Positions 56,150-64,000 of a stretch of DNA of 64,000 bases are shown here, in pieces. The stretch covers positions 5,518,001 through 5,582,000 of the forward strand of contig NW_015622541.1 in NCBI RefSeq assembly GCF_000835495.1, in the 5' to 3' direction. Under the pieces are notes generated by a model, which searched no databases, was not told the origin of the DNA, and saw only the letters and a program-made list of their open reading frames with translations. Each line of letters begins with the position of its first letter. Position 1 is the stretch's first letter. Both the position numbers and the translations under genes were made by a program. The stretch comes from Cladophialophora immunda. Taxonomy: Eukaryota; Ascomycota; Eurotiomycetes; Chaetothyriales; Herpotrichiellaceae.

Positions 56150-57543
56150 TCATGGCTCTGGTTCTGGGGCCGGCTCCTTTGCTGTCTCGCGGTCAGAATC
56201 GGTTGGCTCTAGTTTCGTTTCGTCGTGATGTTTTTCGCCAGGCTCGATGCCACAGTCTTCCTCCCAAGTCACGGTTTCCTTGTGCATATCTCGTCGAACC
56301 CAGGGGATAGTGATGGCGGTCCAGATGGCGACCCAGACAAAGGGGACACCCCAGCCTAAAAGCGGACATTAGTTGCGTCCTTCGTTGAGGATATTTTTGG
56401 GACAGAACTTACCAATACCATAAGCCACATCCTTGGGGACGGGATGGATGCATACAATCACCGTGCAGGCAATGGCAACCAAAAGTCCCGGAATGGACCA
56501 GAATAGAGACTGAACCATCATCATCCTCCGGAACCGTGGGCTTGCTCTATACCGCGCGGCCAAGGCTTCACGGAAAGGTCTGCCGGCGTTGGCATTAACG
56601 GCGACGACATCCTCGATCAGGTAGTATGCTCCAGGGTAGACCACGCCGCCCTTCTCAGTAGAGCTGATCCGGAAAGGCGCCTTTCTGCCGGCAAGACTCC
56701 ACATGGTAAGCAAGAATACGCTGCCTGCGATGCAATACAGAAGTGCCGGGGCGGGCATGGAAAGAACCCGCAGCCACACAATGTGAGGGGCGCTGCCGAC
56801 AATGAGCAGCGCGGTGACGGCGGTGATGGTCAGGACGGAGATCCAGTGGGTGATATCGAAGGCCCATCGGTTGGACGTGCCGAGAGGCCGGAAGAAGTTC
56901 TCGGCTTTGAATAGACGCCAGCTTCTCACTGCGAACTCGACGTATGTAGGACCGCCCCAGATAGTTGCCACGACTGCAAAAACTGATGGGAGATGTTAGC
57001 CAGGGCTTTGCAGGGTGCTGTGTACATTGGAAGCTTACTTTTCCAACCCTCAACATGTCCTGCGAATTTCATGGTATAAAATAAGACAATAGGAATGATA
57101 CAGGCGTCCACAATGATTGTAAATATCGTGAGAAACAACTTCCATCTCCGCCATCCATGCCTCCACGTAAAAGGTAATTGTGGCAGCAACGTGGGATGTT
57201 GAGAATAATATTCTTGTAGCGTGCTGGCTCGCCTTCGGAATTCTCTCTTGGTCGCAGCACGACTGTCGTAGTAGGCGTCTCTTTCGGGCTCCATCTTCCG
57301 CTCTTTTCTGGCTTGTTCCCTGCTCTTTCTTCGCTCAGAGGCAGACATGGTACTGAGTCCGGTATCGACGGATCGGAGACCCTGTGTCGGGGTCTCCTCT
57401 CGTTCGAGTCCAGGGCTTTCCGTGCCAAAATGCACGCCGCGTGCTTCTCGCAGGGGAGACGAGGGCGTCGCTCCGTCGTGCGACGCATTTCGACTGCGAT
57501 CGATCTGAAAACTGGCACGACTGCCTCGAACGACCTCCGGCAT
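56150..57543 (-). CDS. Multispanning membrane protein, unknown function
   Basis: This is an integral membrane protein of 426 residues. Exons 57543-57039, 56982-56413 and 56355-56150 join in frame. The cytosolic N-terminus of about 130 residues is charged and serine-rich (ASERRKSREQARKERKMEPERD), then about six to seven membrane helices follow: FLTIFTIIVDACIIPIVLFYT, a helix after the first intron (IFAVVATIWGGPTYVEF), WISVLTITAVTALLIVG, LSMPAPALLYCIAGSVFLL, MMVQSLFWSIPGLLVAIACTVIV and VPFVWVAIWTAITIPWV. The acidic C-terminus ends in EPAPEPEP. Helix content and the TFTW...GW pattern recall a fungal membrane-protein family that I cannot name with certainty. No catalytic motif was found. The 5' side is a long empty stretch. 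Confidence 0.75.
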
Positions 57544-59758
57544 GGCGGCTAATGATGCTTCGACTGGATAAAGAGGTCCGGGATGGGATAGAGGGGAAAA
57601 GGTGGTTCACCAGTAATGCCTGCGGGAAGGAAGGTAATGAATGGTGTCTGAGCGCGAGCCTCCCTTCCCAGCGAGAAGAAACAGTAAAGTAGGAAGGCCG
57701 CGGAAAGGGATTCACGCTTCCGTCATTCAGCGTAAATGAGTGGAGAGACGATATGTAAGGGTACTGCCACTGATGGATTAGTCCTCAGACCAAGAAGCGC
57801 AGTCGAGTGATTGAGAAAATGTAGTTTGTTTGATTGGCATTTCCCTGAATTGGACCTTCCGGGGCATCACGGGGCTATGATAGAGCACAGTAAGCAAAGT
57901 CAGCTCGCATTGACTGACGTCGGCGGCCCCTCTCGGGTGGCCATGTCGATTGGTTGGCAACGGCAATCAGCTGGGTGGCCCGGAAGTGAGGCTCCCGGGC
58001 TGTCGCGGCCTTAAGCAACGGTTGGGGCCACCAGGCCAAACATAAAAGTTGCACTGGGCGTTGATGTGCTCTTAGGCGGTAAGGCTCGGGGCGTCTGATG
58101 CTCAGCCAAGACCATGCCTCTAAGGGTTCAGTACTCTGCAGTACTGTCTCTCTACGGAAGATGTGGTAGCACATATGTGCAAAACAAATCTCTTCTCCAT
58201 CATTCTCATACAGATTCCATGGCGCCCGGAGAATAGTCCTCACTCTCGCCTTTGCGGAAAAGTCTGACTCCATAGCGGGTACTGCACTACCTAGGTAGGC
58301 GTTGGCACACATACAGAGGTGGCAGCAGCAAGCACCCGGCGGGCATTTGAACACCACGCCCCTTGGTGACGTCTTTTGAAAGTATTTTCTGTCTGACGAA
58401 CCCAACTGCACTTTTCTCTTCCGACTGCCTCACGGCGAGAGATGACACAGGATTGACGGTACTCACACGCCTCATGTACCTTGACTTTGTACGCTCCCTT
58501 CCTGTCGCCAACTCAGAACTCAGTCGGTCTAGTGCCCGTTAGAGCCGCGTCACAGAGATGTGTCTCATTGCGCCCCTTTTTCTTATACCGGACGCTGAGG
58601 AGTTGGGAAAACTTTGACAGACGGACCGCCCCGAACCAGGGAGAACTTCCCCTAGGCACCTCCCGTATGCTGGACGGCAAACCCTCTGGTTGGAGCCTTT
58701 CGTACGTTGTTTTATTCGAAACCCCTAGAAGGGTCAACACGATTACATCCACGACTGGACGAGGCGGACTTCCTAAGGATTGACTACTGAATATGACCGA
58801 TACAGGCTTACCATCAATATGACTGGACTTCCGGCGAAATGATGCGAAAGCGATCGATAGACGGGTGTCGATGAATTCCTAGCCGTCTCAGCTCAACGTT
58901 CTCCGCGTGCACGGCTTTCTCGCTCCCTTGAGCATGGAGCTCACCGTACTATTGTCCGGTAGCCTCGCCCAGGACAGATCATGGTTTTTACTTTTGGTCG
59001 TCGGCCAATCAGCGGACCTGAAGGTCTTGGGGCACTCCTTGAGCACACAGCGTGGCTTGTCTAATCCTCCGCCCCCCTGTATCATCACAGGAGCAAAGGA
59101 AAAATACACAAAGTCAAATTTTGCAGGCGCAGGATGTGAGGGTGGATCAAATGCAGGTTGGCATTTGAGGCCCAACTAGATGCATTCTTCCGAACATGAC
59201 AGCCCGTTGAGCGACAACTAGTTGCACAAAGAGCTCCGCAAGCCATCCCCCCTCTGATTGGATAGGAATCTCTTCAGCATCCCGGATTCCCTCTGGAAAG
59301 GTGTGATACAGTACTTTACTGTACTAGCATGCAGCTGGTGCATCCAGGCGTCTTCTCTCACAGCAAAAAGGATATGAAGGTCAGTCTAGGAACCCTTTTG
59401 TTTGCGTTCCGGCGCCGTTCCCTCCACGCCTTCCCACACCCCTGCCTGTTTGCATGGTCCCCCCCTCCAAGCATCAAGCATGTACCATCATATGCACCTC
59501 TGAATCAACTTGCTCGTTCGGAATAATAGAATTCCCACCTTGGACTTTCTTTGTTCTGGCTTTTAAGCCTTAAGCACTGAGCTTCCCAACTGTTTGTCGC
59601 AATCCGCAGTCAACAATCCAAGATCTTATTGTTCTATTCTCCACTGCCCTTTGGCTTAGACAGCGTCCACGACAGATCTGTTCATCATCACCGATCAAGA
59701 AGTCCCTGTGAAAAAGTGTCCGCGACCCATTGCTTGATTCAGATCTTCCAACCGCTCA
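57544..59758. other. Divergent gene-poor region, about 2.2 kb
   Basis: The membrane-protein gene (minus) and the forkhead gene (plus) point away from this region. Frames of up to 178 codons lack any family marks. A CTACCTAGGTAGGCG word occurs at about 58288. The right 250 bases should contain the forkhead promoter and leader. Confidence 0.5.
58288..58300 (+). repeat. Isolated ACTACCTAGGTAG palindromic word
   Basis: This is a single copy of the same palindromic word found in the clusters near 39 kb and 55 kb. Confidence 0.5.
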
Positions 59759-61054
59759 ATGGGTAGAGTGGTGAAAATGGAAGCTGAAATCTCAACACAC
59801 CGTCATGAGGTCTACTGCAAGGTCGAAGAATTTGAGCATTCACACATCATGATCGCCAGAGCATTCCATGAGCAGAATCTGGAGTCATCGTCTTCAGCAC
59901 CATCCCACCTGCCAATGTACCACGGTCAGCAAGATGCAGATGTCCACCCACTGCTCAAGCTGGAAAATCTGGACGACATCCCCTACGAGAACTTGCGTGT
60001 TCACCACGAGGACATCTTCCCTGCAGGCACCCAACTGCACCTTTCCGATCTCGAACTTGAACCAACCTGGGCACCTCATCAACTGTATCCGCAACTCATC
60101 AGCAGTGCTGTCGGACAGTCCAACGAATTCGATGGGCTTCCGCTGCTACCATATACACCAGATCCAATCGCAGTCACTCAGTCAGCGTATCCATGCTATG
60201 AAGAGCAGGGTGTCTGGCTGTCATCTCCGGAATACGGCCAGTGCAGATCTCTCACCACGACGGAGGACGACGAGGACGTGGTTGATGACAAGCCGTACGC
60301 CCGACTCATCTACGAAGCCCTGATGCAGGCGCCCGGCCACAGGATGATGCTCCGAGAGATCTACGAATGGTTTCGCCACAACACCACGAAACCTCAAGAG
60401 TCTGGATCAAATGGTTGGCAGAATAGCATTCGGCACAACCTGTCCATGAATAAGGTTAGCAAGGTTCCATCCTCACGACCATGCGCATCACCAGCTAACA
60501 CTATCACACAGGCATTCGAAAATGACAGGGATAGCGCAAAGGGGAACTCAAGGAAAGCTACTAGCGTCTGGATCCTCACCGACGAGGCGATCAAGAATGG
60601 TGTGCAATCGACCACCAGATATCGCAAGACTGGAGCAGGCAAAAAGCCGGTGGGGGGCCGCCTTCCAGCCATTAAACGTCAAAGAGCCGGAGCAAAAGGG
60701 GGGCGAGCAGCGCGCCATGCAGCCAAAAGGAAGTATCAGGACCAAGCTGCCTTCACTGACTCGACGGCCACACCAAGCCCATCGACCGCATCGTATTCCG
60801 ATTGCACCGACTACCAAAGCTTTGACTTTCACGATCCACGACCCACGGTGAGGAGTTGGCCAATGACCCCTGTGGAGCCGAATCTGGCACCCGAAGAAGC
60901 GAATTTGCTCCGATGTCTGTCCCCACAGAGCACTCTGGGTTTCAGGGCGCAGCACATGGGCTATGGAGAGGAGAACGTGCACTTGCAGAATGCTCTCTTG
61001 CAGTCGATGCGAGATCAGCAGTTGGAGGAACTCGTCAGATTGCATGTGGACTGA
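59759..61054 (+). CDS. Forkhead (winged-helix) transcription factor
   Basis: This is a DNA-binding regulator with one forkhead domain. Splicing the 57-base intron at 60455-60511 gives 412 residues, while an unspliced message stays open and gives 431. The domain (about residues 175 to 270) starts DDKPYARLIYEALMQAPGHRM, continues REIYEWFRHNT, has the recognition helix NGWQNSIRHNLSMNK, and ends in the wing with SVWILTDEAIKNGV. The intron falls just after the recognition helix. The N-terminal 170 residues and the C-terminal tail are disordered, with a basic patch (RLPAIKRQRAGAKGGRAARHAAKRK) that could be a nuclear signal. The final residues LLQSMRDQQLEELVRLHVD are helical and leucine-rich. The start at 59759 has an alternative at M7. 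Fungal forkhead proteins of this general type control morphology or growth, but the ortholog group is unclear. Confidence 0.9.
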   Translation: MGRVVKMEAEISTHRHEVYCKVEEFEHSHIMIARAFHEQNLESSSSAPSHLPMYHGQQDADVHPLLKLENLDDIPYENLRVHHEDIFPAGTQLHLSDLELEPTWAPHQLYPQLISSAVGQSNEFDGLPLLPYTPDPIAVTQSAYPCYEEQGVWLSSPEYGQCRSLTTTEDDEDVVDDKPYARLIYEALMQAPGHRMMLREIYEWFRHNTTKPQESGSNGWQNSIRHNLSMNKVSKVPSSRPCASPANTITQAFENDRDSAKGNSRKATSVWILTDEAIKNGVQSTTRYRKTGAGKKPVGGRLPAIKRQRAGAKGGRAARHAAKRKYQDQAAFTDSTATPSPSTASYSDCTDYQSFDFHDPRPTVRSWPMTPVEPNLAPEEANLLRCLSPQSTLGFRAQHMGYGEENVHLQNALLQSMRDQQLEELVRLHVD

Positions 61055-64000
61055 GCCCGCAGCTGAAGGCCCTCTTTTTCTCCGGGGTTGTACTCATCTT
61101 ATTGGGTACCAATTAATGACTTGCATGAAGGAATCTCAGCAGAGCGTGTCCAGCTGTCTGGTCCAGAGATCAGCAGACCGGGACACTTGTTATGGTCAAG
61201 GAAGTCGGCGATTCCGTCAAGGCCTGAAGGTCGACCAAAATTGTCATTGGACATGGCCATACGTCCACGAGCTTTTGTGGGACTTTGCATAGGAGCATCC
61301 TGTTGCCACTGTGACTGACGCACCAGCTTACGACTGTACTATACCCCCCTTGGTGCCCCCTTTAGCAGGGCGGACACGAATGTATTGGATAATGGACAAG
61401 CGAGCTGCAAGAGGCGAGGAGAGGGCCGGGGTTGGGGTGGGTTTTCTTGGCACAGAGCGGGCGGCCCCAGCGGGTCTAGACGCTCACAAGCTGCATTTTC
61501 AGCTCAGATTCCCAGATTCTTCAGTGTTTCCTCTTGCTTGTTCGAGCATCGGATCGGCATCAGCCAAACCTTCGTCGTCCTCTGAATGGCCCTGCTCCAT
61601 GTGTAATTGTCCCTTGCTATTACCACATGGTGCCACTATTCTCCCTCCCCCGGAAGTGCCATCGACCCGAGCCCACACCCTCCCTCCCTTCCCCGGCATG
61701 GGCTGCGCCGTGGGCTGGTGGCTGGCTAAAGTTCGTTTTGGCCCCTCCCGAATCTTGATCTGTTGCAGCGCCCTCGCCAGTTTATTCCCATCGAGAAGTG
61801 CAAGTCATCTGTGGAAGCAGGGCACGGCAATACAAGGCAGGCTTCAGTGAGGTGGACAATACAATCGCGAAGACGGGTGTCAGTCGAAATCGCCATTGAC
61901 AACCCCGGGATGGCAGCTGCGACGTGTCAAACAGATGCCAAAGGCCCGAGATCCAATGACTCCTCACACTAATGCAGCCGACTTCTTGAGCGGACAGAAA
62001 TCCCGCTCCCCTCTTGATCGATCTCTCTCCTCCTGGCAGTCCATCCTCCGGTGGCGTCACGATACAGACTGACCTAGAACAACAGAAGTTTAGTGCGTCC
62101 CTGCTGAGAACAAAGGACAGGCCAAAGCGCCAAAGCCACCTCCTCGTTTTGTCACCTCGCGTGCGAATCTGCCACGCCTGCGAAGAACCTTTCCTCCCTT
62201 CTTACACTGGCCCATTCTACAGGCTATCCCGGCACTACCTGAGCATAATCTTGAAGCTCACCGTCTGGAGCACGGATCTGATCGAGTCGCCCAGAGATCG
62301 TGCTGTGAAGATTGCACTTGTTGCCACCTTTTCTCGTTTCGATCCGATGTCCCAATCGTCTTGAGACGATTAACCCCCGATCCAAACTCCACAAAATGGA
62401 ATATTGATGGCCCCCTCCTTGGAATCGGCTTGCCTCACTATCTAGTGAGACAAGTCTACATGCCGCAGAACGTGCCTCAAATCCTCGGTTTTGAGTTTGT
62501 GGAGGCGGACTATCCAATCCACTTGGCCAGGATAGATTGCCGGATGTGTGATCGAGCTGGCGCATCTGCGATGGTGTGCCGTGCTCTGTGATCGATCTAG
62601 CCACAAATTCATTTGCCATCCCGCCTAGGCCAGAATGATAACACGACGTAACAGATTTCTCTGTGTGGACAAAACTCGTTGACACCAGACCGGGAGGTCT
62701 GGGAGGTGCACATGGACGCAAGAGTTTCAACGCTTATTTCCTGTGCCAACCCGGGGGCTGAAAGACATGTCTACGAGCTATTAGGGGGGGCAGCCCCGTC
62801 TATGGCTCGGGTAAGAGTCCCTGTCGACGCACTACTTCTGCGAGGCGAACAAGGCCAATCCCTGGAACCAACCTTTGCATTCCCAAAGGAGAACTCTGGA
62901 CAGACAGAAGCAGAGACGACCCCTGGCAGGGATTTGATCTGGATTCAGATGCTCGCTAAATTTCTCAGTCACCCTCCGACATTTTCTACGGCTGAAATCT
63001 CCGGGATGTTGAGTCTTTGAATTTCTCTGGCGACGAAGCCATGCAGAGCAGACCACGCCATTTCCAACCCGAGTTGGCGACAATCTTAGATCGGTAAGTC
63101 CCATGGCGCAGACACCGTCCCCTGGTCGATTCTTGAATTTTTGCACGCCCTTGGACACCATACCTATGACCGGACCATGGAATACTCGCGAAATAGCAAT
63201 TGAATCTGATAGATTCAGCGATGGGGAACAGGCCGTTTTCCCGTCAACCCGTCATGCATGGTTCCGACCTATCCCTGCCCGAGTCAATTGTTCAGAACGT
63301 GCTTGACATATGCCGGGCAACGTGTGACAATACAACCTGGGATTGACCAGATCAAGACTGAGGCCAGCTGTGTCCAGAGCGAGTCTGCGAGGCTTCTCCT
63401 TGCACTGTGCCACAACATCAAACGACAACCTCGCACTGTCAGTGTGCACCAGGATCCCCAGCCTGGCATTTGACGCATTGTCTTCAGGATTTTCCACGGT
63501 CTAGCCACTGGGCCTACAACATTTTGATCGCACTTAATTTGGCAAGTCCATCTGTCAAGTTGTCAAAGATGATGGTTGTTTCCTCGCTGTCACTAGTGCG
63601 CCCTGGACTTCGCAGCAACTCGTTTCACAGGTTACCATTGCGCATTGCAGCTGGTTGGAGCATATCAGAACAACGGTTCTAGGTACGGGCGTCCTCACCA
63701 TCATCTACGCAACCCTTGCGTTGCGAAGATGCCGCTCGAGCCGTTTCACATGGAGCTTCCACGTTTCATAGACCTGACGACTGCGAGATCGATCACAATG
63801 CGAGATGAACGCTACCCGCAAGTGATCGAGTCTCGATATCATCATCGTCTCTGCTGAATTCGTAAACCTCGGGGAAGTTTCTGACGCTCCTGTGCCTGTT
63901 GCAGCACCGGAGATTGTGACTGGTAAGTCTTCTGTTGTACAGATGCGCCTGTATCACCATGTCCCTCGCCCCCACCAACCCCAAGCCTCTTTTCTTGACA
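61055..64000. other. Right-end region without a supportable gene
   Basis: The remaining 2.9 kb hold many short frames on both strands (e.g. 61311-61850, 62224-62730, 62679-63020), but none has a recognisable domain. The base composition is mixed. A gene may extend off the right edge but I saw no coding pattern that continues to the last base. Confidence 0.5.

Noticed and set aside
62224..63020. Frames of 113 to 168 codons near the right end
   Set aside because: No domain, no good splice sites joining them, and competing frames on both strands. No gene is called.
1..64000. CRISPR arrays, bacterial operons, rRNA genes and intact transposons
   Set aside because: None was seen. The introns and gene types are fungal, so bacterial systems are not expected here.

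Overview
The window is nuclear DNA of a filamentous ascomycete (Pezizomycotina). The evidence is short introns of about 48 to 100 bases with GT...AG ends and CTAAC or CTGAC-like branch sites, several Zn2Cys6 transcription factors with fungal regulatory domains, sugar-porter family transporters, a Crh-type GPI-anchored cell-wall enzyme, and fungal forms of Rtc1, XLF and cactin. The mix of aromatic-metabolism genes and transporters would suit a Eurotiomycete or black yeast (Chaetothyriales), but that placement is a guess. No bacterial, viral, CRISPR, rRNA or convincing tRNA feature was seen, and no intact transposon.

Left part (0.9-22 kb) is accessory and catabolic in character. It holds a zinc alcohol dehydrogenase, two sugar-porter MFS transporters, a cupin of the 2,4'-dihydroxyacetophenone dioxygenase family, two Zn2Cys6 regulators, and an FAD aromatic monooxygenase. 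An unrecognised 256-residue reading frame also lies there. Two housekeeping-type genes (an NDUFAF3-like complex I assembly factor and a Crh transglycosylase) sit between the second regulator and the monooxygenase. I infer a possible pathway for aromatic ketones: the dioxygenase family yields 4-hydroxybenzoate, a plausible substrate for ring hydroxylation.

Middle part (22-41 kb) is gene-poor at first. It then carries a sulfotransferase-fold protein, a PHO8-type alkaline phosphatase with a CACGTG phosphate-response-type site upstream, a small secreted NTF2-like protein, and the large SEA/GATOR2 subunit Rtc1 (WDR24).

Right part (41-61 kb) is mostly conserved. It has an HMT1-type vacuolar ABC transporter, the end-joining factor XLF, a glycosylated membrane protein, a Zn2Cys6 regulator sharing a short divergent promoter with cactin, a second membrane protein, and a forkhead regulator. 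The last 3 kb show no supportable gene.

Exon joins were worked out by hand from splice sites and reading phase. Each spliced model given with exon coordinates closes in frame, but none is confirmed by transcripts. Positions of splice sites may be off by a base in a few places.
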